Notes under the pieces: model-generated
What the model was told of the DNA's origin: nothing
Seen by the model: only the letters and a program-made list of their open reading frames with translations
The model's database searches: none
Translations under genes and position numbers: made by a program
Shown: positions 11,267-23,510 of the stretch, in pieces
Layout: the number at the start of each line of letters is the position of its first letter
Position numbering within the stretch: the stretch's first letter is position 1
Source of the DNA: Tamarix chinensis
Lineage: Eukaryota > Streptophyta > Magnoliopsida > Caryophyllales > Tamaricaceae
Length of the DNA: 64,000 nt
Direction: 5' to 3'
NCBI GenBank assembly: GCA_030549775.1
Contig: CM060172.1
Location: 2,396,123-2,460,122, forward strand

Positions 11267-14200
11267 GTAACACCCCCAAAATTCACACCTAATTTTTTTT
11301 TTGAAAGAATAAAGTGGAAGCTAGAATAGAATTTGGGGAATGTTACCGCCACATCTAACACAAGATAAATGTCCACCATCTATCTTATGCTAGATGCAAG
11401 GCTAAAACCTGTCAGACGAAATTTCAAACATCTATGCCGTGAGGATAAACTCCCACAAGGAGATATCCACAGGCAGATGGTAAGTGAATCAATTCACTAA
11501 ATAAAATCATCGTTGAATGAATCAGCGAAACCTGTGAAATAAGTCCGAATTTTAAAAGCTTATCAGAGTATGAGAAATTAAAAGTCAATTACAACACCCT
11601 TCAAATTTTAAATACAACACTTGAAACTTCCAAAAATAAATACAATCAAACAAGATAAATCCTGATAGATCAAATTTCGGATTACCTACTCTCTCAAGCC
11701 AAGCCTTCCACCCAAAAATAATATTCGATCTCAAACTTGCACAAGAGGTCTGCTCCCCACCATCAGTGGATCATTATAGGACCTATTCAACTAAGGTAGT
11801 ATTAGTATGGGTCCAATACTGAGTAAATCCCACTACCCTATCTTATGGGAGAGACGTAAACTGTAACATCAAGTGCATATTGAATCATGGTGCATTACGT
11901 TGATACAATATTATGCATACTCAATACCCACATCCTAAATCCTACCATACACATATAATAACATGCAAAACATATGTAACATCCTATTTAAATATGTAAG
12001 TGTGGTATGACGGAAATATAAAGTAGCTCATGCGCCTTAGGTAGGAATAATCCATATTATTGACAACTCATTTCATGGACACACAATTTCGGATGCAAAC
12101 ATCTTAAACCAATAAGAGATTTAGATAAACCAACCAGGCATTTATGGACAATGTTAAACCGACCAATCGGGCATTTTTGGACAATGCCAAACCAAACCAA
12201 GCCAATCGGGCACTTACCAAGCAAGAATTTATGGGCAATGCCAAACCAAACCAATCGGGCATTTATGGACAATGCCAAACCAAACCAATTGGGCACTTAG
12301 CCCCACAAACATTACTTAGGGACATGTCCAGCCCCGAACATTATTTATCTCATATCATATTCTTATTCACGTTGAGTATAGGGCCCCACTATTCTTAATC
12401 CGGTGGAACATACTGAAGCACATCTCAGGGACAGGACACTTGAGCAACTATTATTGTCCGGTGAAACGAACTCTACACCTCTTAGGGCAAAATGCTCCTG
12501 AGCCACTATTCTTAACCGGTGGAACGACTTGAATCACCTCTCAGGGACAAGACACCTGAGCCACTATTATCGTCCGGTGGAATGGACCCTACACCTCGGC
12601 CCAGCTCACGTGATCTTCCACTTGAATTATTAGTATCTTATTCAAGGGTTTAAATTAACCATAAATCAGGCCCGCATGAATAATTCCATGACATAAAGAT
12701 ACAACATAGGGTATCATATAATTTCAATCCATACAATTTCAATCCATACTCAAACCTTCACATACTCAAATACATACCATATTCAAACATCATACTAACA
12801 CACATTTGCATTGAGGCTATAAGTTCATACATACGTACAATTACCACACAAAACACAGCATACACTGGACAGGATTAAGTGATCATAAGCATGCTCGTCA
12901 CCTTCTACTTTAAGTAGACATACATCCAAATTCCGCCATAAGGAAAGGTAAGTAATGACTTACCTAAATCCGAAGCTAACTAAGCAACTTGAGAAAGAGA
13001 GAGAGTTATCGAGAGCTCTACAATCCATGAAAAAGTTTTCCTAGATCGTCGATAGAAATTAGAAATAGGTTAGAAACCATCTTATCGATCAATAATTTAA
13101 TTATTATAATTAAATAAATACAAATAAACGGAAACGACCTTTCTTAGAAAATGTGTCCAAAACTTAGGACTCAAGAGCATAGCTCTATTAAGATTTAAGA
13201 TTAAATATAAATCAAATCGGATTAACACACATATCACTTGGGACATTTCAAATTAATTTGGAAAGCTCGAGAAAGAATAATCGATTATAAGTTAATTTAT
13301 CAAAAATGACTTATTCATTAGGTTTTACTACTAAATAGGTAAACCAACCATTTGCATAGAATCAAATCCAAACCGATTATATTAAAACATAATTCAAATG
13401 ATTTAAAACAAAAAGGCAGAAATTGATTAGATAAAAGACACATAACAAAAATCAATTTTATAAAACCATCCCCGAAGATTAGGGTTTTTAATGCCTAAAC
13501 TACGAATTGACCAAATCACTTAGATTACTTCAAATTGATAGTTTTAAAACACAATTAAACTAATTTGAGATAAATCTAGATAATTAATTTCAACAAAAAC
13601 AATCTTCCTAGTAGCCAATTTAAGACTATCCATTTTCAAAATTAGGGTTTTAAAGCCCACGACACAAACTCAGGTAATTCAAATCAATTAATTCCAATCA
13701 AAGATATTATAATACAATTAGGATTATTTCAACTATTTCTATAAATTTAATTTTAGAAAAACAATTATACTAATGATCAATTTCATAATTTCACTTGAAA
13801 TCTAGGGTTTTAGGCCTGAAAATGCAATTTGGTTAAATTTTACTATTTTATTTAAATTGAATGTTTAGAAATGAAATTAGACATATTTTATAACATATCA
13901 TGTAATCAATTTCCCAAAACCAATAAAAGAAATATCCAATTTAGCACAATTAGGGTTTTTTTATCTCGAAATACAAATCGAATCAATTCTTGCTTAAATA
14001 TATAAATTGATGGTTCGAAAATGTAATTAAATGTATTCTAATGTAAATTATACAATCGATTGAATAAAACAACCCGATTATACAATACAATTTAGTCCCG
14101 CAAGAGTTTTGACCTAAAAATCCAATTCCGATCAATTATGCACAAATTTCCCAAATCAACACTTCTGATATGAAATTAAATATATTTCAAACGATATTAT

Positions 14201-15747
14201 AAAATCAATTGAGCGAAATGACTTAATTATGCGACCCAAATTCCGATTAATTCCGCATAAATTTCTCAAATTGACAGTTCCGACATGAAATTGGATACAT
14301 TTTAGAACGTATTGTATAATAAATTTATCCAAAATCGCCAAATCGGGCAAATCCGAAAAATTCGGGCATAACTCGGCCAAAAATCCAAATTTCCAAATCT
14401 CCAACATAAACCATACAATTAACCTATTCAAATCAATCTTACAACACATATATACATAATTAAACAATCAATTTAGCTTATCATAAGCTAATTCATACTC
14501 AATTAATCAAATCAATGTTAGGGTTTTTCAAAAATTTATACCAAATGAAAATCAACAAATCGGAGCAAGGGAAGGCCGGGGGTTGCTCACCGGCAGTCAG
14601 CGACGCTCGCTGTGGCTGGACGGCGGCCCGAGCTGCGCTCCCCGCCACTGCACGCGACTGTTGTGGCTTCGATGGCTACTACTGCGCTGCTTCGACGTCG
14701 CCGGGGGCAGCTGGTTGGAGGTCGCGTCACTCATGGTGGCTGGGTGTGGCTGGTGGAGGTGGGAGAAGGAGGAGGTGAAGGAGGCTAGGGTTGCAGGATG
14801 GGAGCAGGGAAAGAGAAGAGAAGGGAGAGAAGAGAGAACAGGAAAATAAGAGGGGGGGTCGATCGGGAACCGACTGATCTTTTTTTTTTATAACAAATAC
14901 AAGTGCAAAATAAAATACTAAATATCAAAAATTGTTATTGGAAGATTTTATCTAAATTTTATTTAACGAAAATTTATTTTGAAACGATCCGAAGGCTTAA
15001 AATTAATAAAAAAGCTATATAAAGAATTTCGGAAACATTTTCGGAAGAATTTACCAACGAACGTAATAATTTATATTATTTATAGAAATACATTATAAGA
15101 CATCGAAATAATATTTAAAAACACATCAGAAATTATTTAAGTCAAATTCTAATAAATCGAGACAAATTTTAATAATTTTCGAAATCGATTTTTTGCAAAT
15201 CAAAAAGGGTAAAACAGAAGAAAATTAATTTAGGAAAGAAATTCATAAATAAGCTCCGAAAACCTTTTTAATTTAAAACTTCCCAAAAATATTAACGATT
15301 TCTAGAAACGAATAAATTTAAAGTCGGAAGTATTTTCTACGGATAAAATCATTAAAATAAATTTAACTATTTAAACATAAATTCTATAATTTAAATAATA
15401 TATTTCGTTAACGAAATATAACTCCAAAATTAAGCCGTAATCACATGACAAAGTTATAATCGAAAACAAATCTAAAAGATTAAAAATGAAAATACGGGAA
15501 AGAACGAGATTACATATTTTTAACCGAAAATCAAAATCATATGAATATAATAAAATCATGGTCGTGAACAAATTTATCTAGAATGGTCCGTAATGGCAAC
15601 GATTAATTAAATTCAAATATGAAGTCAAAATCGTCGATAAATCCATAAAATGAAATGAAATTAAAATAATTAAATGTTTACATCAAATTATGCTAATAAA
15701 ATCATTAAGCTTAATAAAATTAGATTTCAAAAATACGGGGTATTACA
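11267..15747 (-). mobile_element. Solo LTR W (4481 bp) inserted in LTR Z
   Basis: Starts TGTAACACCCCC and ends GGGTATTACA, giving imperfect terminal inverted repeats. A perfect 5-bp target duplication TTTAG flanks it (11262-11266 and 15748-15752), and removing it rejoins the subrepeat of LTR Z without a gap. No gag or pol is present, so it is a solo LTR left by recombination between two LTRs. Orientation is minus by similarity of its first 150 bp to the LTRs at 17980 and 25831. Contents: an approximately 45-bp minisatellite (12126-12298), subrepeats with CCACTATT-CCGGTGGA (12380-12605), 2 kb of AT-rich DNA (12960-14510), a GC-rich block (14560-14870) and an AT-rich end. Confidence 0.93.
12126..12298. 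repeat. Minisatellite in LTR W
   Basis: Four to five imperfect units of roughly 35-48 bp containing CCAATCGGGCATTTATGG and ACAATGCCAAACCAAACC. The repeat keeps frames open on both strands (12144-12398 plus, 12057-12296 minus), which explains those frames without invoking a gene. Confidence 0.85.
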
Positions 15748-15752
15748 TTTAG

Positions 15753-15885
15753 TCCATTCCACCGGATTTAGAATAGTGGGGTCCCGACTCATCATGAACT
15801 AAAAATCTATTATTATAACTTATGGAAAAGATACTAATGATTTAAAGTGATAGAATACATGAGTTAAGACAAAGGTGATCTATTT

Positions 15886-15923
<38 letters not shown>

Positions 15924-16708
15924 TTCCACTGAGGAGAATAGTGGCTCGGGAGTGTTTTTCCTCGAGATGATGTTTTTAATCTCCGTTCTACCAGAAAGAA
16001 TAGTGACTCTGGTGTGTTTTCCCCGACATGAGTTTCAGACCATTCCACTAGTTTAAGAATAGTGGGGTTCTTGCACTCAACATATAAAAAAGAATGAAAA
16101 TGGATTATACTTAATAAAGGAATCTGAATCATATTCTATCTTATGAGATGTTTTATTTATTTTGGTATTCCTTTATTATCTAATGAGAGAGCATGTACTA
16201 TTTGCATCCCTTCTTTGATAGTATTGTTCCCTTACTCAGTATGTAGTGTACTGAAAAACCTTTTTATGGGTGCTGCTCATTCCCATGAGCAAAAGGACCT
16301 AAATCTTATGTGCTAATCTCAAAAGATCAGTTAGATGATTATGCTGGCTATGAAGCCTTATGTGGGGACTAGTGACTACATCTATGTTAGAAATCGGGTG
16401 ATGAGTAATTGTTATCCGGTTTATGTATTTAGCTGGATAGCTCTTTTGGACTCTTTGTCCATGGTATCCCCTCCTTTGTATTTTATATTGTTAAACTCGG
16501 AGCTAGGCTCAAAACTCAATATTATACTCTAAATTTTCTTTTGTTTCTAATTTACTTGTGTTACTTTAAATGTTTTAGCCTTGTCATTGATATAAGGATT
16601 ATTGCATAAGCTAAAATTATTTCGATCATGGCAGTAACCCCTAATATTTTATTTTATTACTTTTGCTACAAAATGAAATTTTTTAGTAGTAAAAATTGGG
16701 GTGTTACA
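15753..16708 (+). mobile_element. Solo LTR Z, right part
   Basis: Continues LTR Z after the W insertion. Three subrepeats with AGAATAGTG and CCATTCCAC are visible (15753-16075), then the block CTTACTCAGTATGTAGTG (16213-16230) found near the U5-side end of this LTR family, and the terminus GGGGTGTTACA ending at 16708. The frames at 16335-16532 and 16763-16960 have no recognisable similarity. Confidence 0.85.
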
Positions 16709-17979
16709 CTACGGTCTTCCCTTAATCTCTCGACTTTGTTTAGTGGCTAGGGCAAGTGTCTTATGCTAAACCTACTGATGTGGTACCTAGTAGGTATGTT
16801 GTTGATAGGATTATTATTGTGGCATCACAGGTCCCCTTTGTTGGAATTAATGTCCTTAGGGCTCGTGAAAGTTAACTTTATTCCTAGCACTCAAAGGCCA
16901 AATTCCTATCCTTCCATAGATCCTGCAATTCAATGGTCTACATCCATAATCTCATCCTAGATTACTCCTGCCATAATGCTTGTAGGAAAAACCACTTAGT
17001 GGCTCTAGTTTCGGACAAGACCCCTTTGTTGATATTTTGATGGTCTACCTCCTTAGGAATAGGTTCTATTTCTATAACCCTAAGTCTCTAGCCCTCTCTT
17101 CCTTAGGATAGATGCTTCCCCCTGAACCATTGTGGATGTGATGCATGCACACTCACACCAAATGGCCATGTTAGGGAAGACCATTGTCCCTATAATCAAG
17201 CAGTTACTGAAATAGAGCCCCTACTCAAAATATAGAACATAGTTGGCTCAGTAGCTTCTATACTGGGGGAAAATCTTAGAAGCTTGGTGAACTGGGCATA
17301 ACACTACCTCACTATCATGCCATGCTTGGTGAGCTGCATAAATTCTTTAAGCTTGTCCCTTTTTAGGATCTCTAGGTAGAACATGGTGCATATGGTTGTC
17401 GTGAAGTCCTCACAGGTTATATGTGGACCATCCTAGGTATGATAGTTTAACCACCAAGCATCTGCAACACCTCAACGGAAGAATATCGTCATGCTTGATT
17501 AATGAGTCGGGGACCAATCGACTACCACAAAGGTGTGGTCCATGTCTCGGATGCATTATTATGCAAAAATGGAACCTTGATAATCTCATTCGAAGTTGTT
17601 TTTTATAGATTATTAACCATTCTTATCATGCTTTCAGCCCAAGCTTATACCTCCAAATAATTCAAGGGGTTTAATTCGGATAATTAAGGGAGATGATGAC
17701 CTTAGCTTTGTCTTCTTCCACCTCTTTCCTCTGCACACTACTAGAATCATTACTTCAAATCCCAAACCTATCTCTACTATGATGGGATATTCCTTTCCAT
17801 GTTAATCCTTCATTTCCTTTCTTCTATTTTACATTTTCTAGTTAAATTTGACCTACAATCTCCATAAAAAACCATTTCATCTCTAGATGGGAGATTGGTT
17901 AATCTTTAATGAAATCTACCCATTTAGCTCTAGTTCAAATGGTAAAAGTTAGGGTTTTTTGATCTGAGCATAACCATAC
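16709..17979 (-). pseudogene. Chromovirus gag and leader, element A (decayed)
   Basis: The minus strand encodes a gag core block, EDFTTTICTMFYLEILKRD then KLKEFMQLTKHGM (about 17300-17415), with the usual pattern W..F...F...YF......K..EF..L.QG of plant retrotransposon gag, followed by FTKLLRFSP. Stops interrupt it. Gag forms the particle in which reverse transcription occurs. The segment lies directly after the U5 end of the LTR at 17980. Before insertion of LTR Z it was continuous with the protease at 8375-8413: the sequence on both sides of Z joins through the CTACG target site. 17580-17950 is leader-like and holds no recognised feature beyond the candidate primer site. Confidence 0.8.
17958..17979 (-). 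promoter_or_regulatory. Candidate primer-binding site of element A
   Basis: Immediately after the LTR end the minus strand reads TATGGTTATGCTCAGATC. It resembles the initiator-Met primer site TGGTATCAGAGC only with an insertion. The plus-strand LTR ending at 52141 is followed by a similar string, so the position is credible while the tRNA is uncertain. Confidence 0.35.
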
Positions 17980-20339
17980 TATAACACCCCCAAATTTACT
18001 ACTGAAAAATTTTGTTTTAATTAAAGAGTTTCATGGAAGCGAAATGACAAAACCGTAAACTCGGGGGGCATTACCGCCACACTTATACCAGATCGGTTGA
18101 CTCCTACCATTCCAGTACTAAGTGCTAAGGCTAAACAAGGTTAACATCAAACATAAGTCATTAATAAAAACACAAAGCAATAATAAAACGCAATGTCATA
18201 CAGAAATAGAGTGCGTTTTAGAATTACAATCCAACGAGTAAGTGACTAGAGTTTTTCAAAACATAATGAATCGTATGATATCACGACTAAAATATAATAA
18301 TACATGGTCCAATAAAAGAAAACAGAGTCCGACCGAGTCGCTCTAGATCCCCAAGTTAGGTCTAGGCTCAACGCTCAGTCCCACTCGATGCCTTGTAAGT
18401 GTCGTAAGCATTGAAGACACCATCCCCTACCTGTACAATCTTAGATGGGTCTTCTACTCGTGGGAATGAGCACCACTCATGAAACGGGTGATCAGTACGC
18501 TACGTACTGAGTAAGGTAACAAATTCTCTAAGGCTGACACATAGAGCATATAACATAAGAATCATCATATAGGCAACATACAATAATACATGTAATAAGG
18601 CCTGGTTATTTTTCAGGTAACTTATTCTTTAGTCCCCTTAACAATATGCTCATTCCACACATACACTTGAATAATTCATGTGAGTGCGAGAACCCCACTA
18701 TTATAGCCAGTGGATCGGAATACATACAGGACAGAACGCTCCTGACCACTATTATTCACTAGTGGACCTATCTCCAGGGCAGAACGCTCCTGGCCACTAT
18801 TATTCGTTGGTGGACTGGTCTGGCCCTGACTCACATGGTGTTTCGTTGGTACTTAGTGTATTTTTCATGCTTTAGCTTCATCACTTTGGTTTGTTGAGCA
18901 CGGAATCCCCCACTATTATAGCCGGTTGGCTGGAAATCATGCAGGGCAGAACGCTCCTGGCCACTATTATTCGCCGATGGAACGGTTTCTAAGGCACCCC
19001 AACTCTTGGCTACTATTATTCATCGGTGGACCGGTCTGGGCCCGGCTCAACAATGTTTCTCTTTAAATGGATAGTATCTTATTCGTCTCTTATTCGATAA
19101 ACATTACACCCTCGGCATGCATGTCATCAACATTCTACTTCTATCCTCTTAAGGGTCCCGTCCCATATCTTGAGACACCTGAGCCCCTTATCACGACCCA
19201 ACATCCATTCCTCCTTACACTTATACATAACGAAAACCAACTCCTAAGGGTGTGGGTTAGGGCCCAACACCTCATGACATCAAACTCCACCTACTATCAC
19301 CCTCTAGGGTTTTCCCTTAAAAAACCCTAATTGGACCTATATGGCCCAACTATTCTCTCACTTACACCACCATTACTTCATTCATCGCCCCATACCTTAT
19401 CTCAATTATATCCAATCCCAAAACATATCACTTTACCTCTCGACTTTGCATGTGACCGGAAAAACCCTAGTTGGCCACTTCAAACCCTAGTACCTTTTTT
19501 CTCCCACAAGTAACCTCTCTATTTCTTACTCAATATTTCTTCTCTCCTATTGCACCCATACTCACCCCTTACATAATAAATTCCCACTCTTAACTCGTAC
19601 CCACTCTCCCTTAATCATTTTTACTTCCACATTTTCTAGATTACTGCTTCCTCCCAAAACCCTAATCGGATCCCTTATAAACCCTTACACCAACCTACGT
19701 ACTATTTTTCACCCCAAGTCTCCAATCACTCCACAACTCTCCCCTTTGCTTATTTACACCCTAAAACAACTTTTCTCACGTAAAGATCATCCCCATGCAA
19801 GTTTTGTCCATCCCATGCAAATTTTAGGATTCCCATGCATGGTTCCCATCTCTCATTCATTTTGGTCATTTCCTCCCCTTTAATTTCCTCTCATAGATCA
19901 TGAGGTATTTTGGTTAACCTCATATCCCCTTTAATGAACTCACTTCCCATTTCTTTCTTTTCATCCTTTCATTCCCACATCATATTATCAATTGTCCTAG
20001 CATGCATGTCCTAGAGGGCCATATCATATGACATCATAATCACCATATATACATATCATACACATGTCATAAGAAAACACATACAAATATACCTCAACTC
20101 CAACCTGCGCTACACATAAGACAAGTTAATGACAATCATACGATACACGACATAGCATGACATGTAGCACCCAAGGCATACAAGTCACACAACACACATG
20201 ACCTTAGCTACATTTTACCTAAAATGACGCCGGGCTTGGAGCACGCTCCTACGCCTCCTTAGGGTTTTGGCTTGATTCACCTATAAGAGGAAACACTAAG
20301 GATTAGTTTCCCTCCTACCAAAAGTACTATTATTTCTTA

Positions 20340-20522
20340 TTTTAGTCTAAGATTAGGGCTATTATTATTAAAGGGAGCATTACGCGTGAAAACTAGGGCT
20401 TTTATCTTCAAGTTAGCCTGCTAGATATTACTAGTCAAATTATATTTATTTTAATATCTGTAGCTATAATTACATCATCAAACATGGTAGCTTTATTTCT
20501 CCTAATACTAGTACTAATAGTG

Positions 20523-20573
<51 letters not shown>

Positions 20574-21230
20574 GTAATAATAATAACAATAATAATAATA
20601 ATAGTAATGCTAATGCTTATAGTGATAGAAACCCTAGTATTTTTAAGGCTAAGGATAATAATAGTGTTAGGGTTAAAATAATAATATAATAATTGCATTA
20701 CCAACAAGTACTAATATTCCTAAAGATAATAATGATAACAATTATATTTTGAATAATAATAATATAAGGGTTCAAATATTTTTGTCACAATAATAGTAAT
20801 AAAGTAATAACAATAATAAGAGTAATAACTAATAATGATACCATAGTAATAATGTTGGTGACAAAGGCATTAGGAATAATATTAGCAATATTCAAATATC
20901 AAATAGTAAAAAAATACTAAGGCTTAAGTATTCTTCTTCTTTAACAAGAAAATGATAATACACCAACTTCGGTTTAAATAACATTAATAATAATGATAAT
21001 AATAATAATAATAATAATAATAATTTTAAGTATAATAATAATAACAATAAAAATGATAATAGTAACCGAAATGATAATAATAATATAAGGGTCTAAATAT
21101 TTATATTAATAAATAAAAGTGATAATGGATAAAGTTAGTATTAACAGTATTAGCAAGGAAATAATGATAATAATAATGGTAATAATAACAATAATAATAA
21201 TAAAGTTAGGTTAAGTAGTAGTAGTAGTAG

Positions 21231-21274
<44 letters not shown>

Positions 21275-21531
21275 ATTAAGAATAATACTAATAGTAATGA
21301 TAATAAAAATGGTAATAGTAGTATAAGGGTTTAAATATTTACCATAATAGTAAAGATAATGATAATAGGCCATAGCTAGCATTAGTAATAATAGTAGGAA
21401 TAATAGTGAGGGTAATAATAATAATAATAGTAACAACAAGGGAAAGTCCTAGTCATAATAACACTAAAGTTGTAGGCCATTATTAATGATAATATTATTA
21501 TTACTGGTTAGGAAAATCATAAAGTTAGGTT

Positions 21532-21590
<59 letters not shown>

Positions 21591-21728
21591 ATAGTAATAG
21601 TAGTAATAATAGTAATAATGTTAAGCATAATAAAGGATAACAATCGAAAAGGGTAATAGTAATATAAGAATCCCAACATTTACACTAATAATAAAAGTGA
21701 TAATGTCCAAGTTAGATTTAGTAGGAAA

Positions 21729-21803
<75 letters not shown>

Positions 21804-22050
21804 GATCACTTTATTAGTACTAGAGTTGTAACCCTTTTAAATAACATGCCATAGTTATAAATCTTTCTGAAATTAGGTTAGATAATAAAGGTGAGACATA
21901 TTAATAATATTAATAATGGTAATAGTAATAGTAATAGTAATAGTAGTAATAATACAACACTACTACTACTACTACTACTAATACTACTACTACTACTAAT
22001 AATAATAATAGTAATATTAAGGATAATATTATTAATATTACTAAAAATTA
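20340..22050. repeat. Trinucleotide microsatellite cluster in LTR
   Basis: Long TAA runs (20522-20600, 21731-21801), a GTA run (21533-21592), and ACT/TAA runs near 21960-22010, linked by imperfect (AAT)n sequence. Poly-Ile frames on either strand come from these repeats and are not genes. Confidence 0.95.
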
Positions 22051-22648
22051 TTAACACTTACAGAAAATAGTTTAGGAGTTGGGGAAGTTGGAGTACCACC
22101 TGAGGTTGGTGGCAGAACTGGCGGCGGCGCGTGGCAGCAATAGCGGCGGCGGTGGAGGAGGAAGAGAGGTGGAAATATGGATATGTAGGATAAAGGAGAG
22201 GAAATGGAGGGGTGTTTGAGGTGGTGGAAGGTGCAACAGGTGGAGAGGGGTGGAATGGAGGTGGTGGTGCAGCCGAGAGTGGCGGCACACGGTGGTTGGT
22301 GCGGTGGTGGAAGATGGAGAAAGTAGAAGGAGAGGGAGGCAGGGACAGATGGAGGTATGGGAAGGTAGGGGAAGGTCCCTTGGATGTTTTGGAGGGTGGA
22401 GGAGGTGTTGGTTGTGGTGGGATTGGCGGTGGAAGGCAACGTGAGGCTGGACTGGGCTGATCGGGTTGACAACTTTGTACGGCCGGGGCAGCTTGTGAAG
22501 GGAAAGATAGGGGAGGGTGGCTGCTCAGTTTTGTAGAGGTGGGCAGCGTCTGTGGCGGTGGCAAAATAAGGGACTGTTTGGGCGGCGACAAGCGGTTGGG
22601 GTTTCTGGTCTGTGAAAAGGAAGCTTGACCCAGGCTGCTAATGGGGGG

Positions 22649-22656
22649 TATTTATA
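22649..22656 (-). promoter_or_regulatory. TATA box of the element A 5' LTR
   Basis: The minus strand reads CCTATAAATACCCCCC. The plus-strand context GGGGGTATTTATAG is the same in LTR Y (29912-29925). It places the RNA start near 22615, leaving a very long R-U5 of over 4 kb. Confidence 0.6.
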
Positions 22657-23510
22657 GGATAATGGAGGGGAAAACGATGAAGGGGAAGAGGAAAAGCAGG
22701 GCAGGTGTGGTAGGACCACCAGCTGACTGTGGCAGGCGGTGTAATCCTACCATGATAGGTTAGGTCAGGTCGGGGAGAAAAAGGAAATGGGAGGGGCACA
22801 CGGGGAGGGGAGAGATAGGGTTGGTCGGGGTCAAAAAAGGGAAGAAAACAATGGGGAGGGGAATAGAGGGGAGGCTGGACGGCGTGCGGCTATCAGCGGC
22901 AGGGGTCGTAGGTGTCAAATTTGTAGGTCGGGAGTGCAAGTTGCGTGGAAGAAGAAGGAAAGGGAAAGAGGTGGACCAGCAGTCTAGGGGAAGGAAAAAA
23001 GGAGAACCGGCCAGCTGAGTGGTTGGGCGAAGGAGGAAGGGCGATGTGGCTTGGGCCGCACAAGATGGGGAAGGGGAAAGTGATCTAGGCCGGCAAGCTG
23101 GCCTAGTTGGGGGAAAATGGGGAAAGAAAGAAGAAAGGAGAAGGAGGGAGAGAAAAAAAGATAAAATAACTTATGGGAAATAGGCTGTAGTATTTTTGGT
23201 AGATAAAATTTTTTTAATAATTTAACTTAATATATTTTAATATATTGGTTTAAAAGGTAAATTTTAGACAATACTGGTTTGAAAAATTATTTAAATAAAA
23301 TGAGTATGATAAATAACAAACTATTTATCTTAATTTATTAAATATTCACATCTAATTTTATATACTCAAAAATCCATAAAATAATTAAATTAAATAAATT
23401 TAAGAGGCAAAATCCTCAAAATAATTAAATTAAATAAGTTTAAAAGCTAAGGTATCCCAAATAAAAGTGATTTATTAAATTATAGGCTTTTAAAATTTTA
23501 GGGGATTACA

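Larger units (their letters stand above)
17980..23510 (-). mobile_element. Tekay-like LTR (5.5 kb), 5' LTR of element A
   Basis: Runs from TATAACACCCCC at 17980 (decayed TGTAACACCCC) to GGGGATTACA at 23510. It sits upstream of the minus-strand gag, so it is the 5' LTR. Layout: conserved opening with GCATTACCGCCACACTT; the block CAGTACGCTACGTACTGAG (18503-18521); four subrepeats with CACTATTATTC and CGGTGGAC (18690-19050); AT-rich DNA; the block TTGGAGCACGCTCCTACGCC (20237-20256), shared with LTR Y; 1.7 kb of TAA/TAG/GTA microsatellites (20340-22050); a G-rich block (22080-23160) with a minus-strand TATA; and an AT-rich U3 edge. A Pro/Ser-rich minus-strand frame of 177 codons (22058-22591) lies downstream of the TATA box but looks compositional. 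Confidence 0.85.

Noticed and set aside
12057..12398. Repeat-containing frames on both strands
   Set aside because: They are by-products of the minisatellite in LTR W.
20435..21809. Poly-Ile frames on both strands
   Set aside because: They translate TAA/ATT microsatellites and have no protein character.
22058..22591. 177-codon Pro/Ser-rich minus-strand frame downstream of an LTR TATA box
   Set aside because: The frame is low complexity from C-rich DNA, overlaps other equally long frames, and the homologous part of LTR Y has no matching protein.
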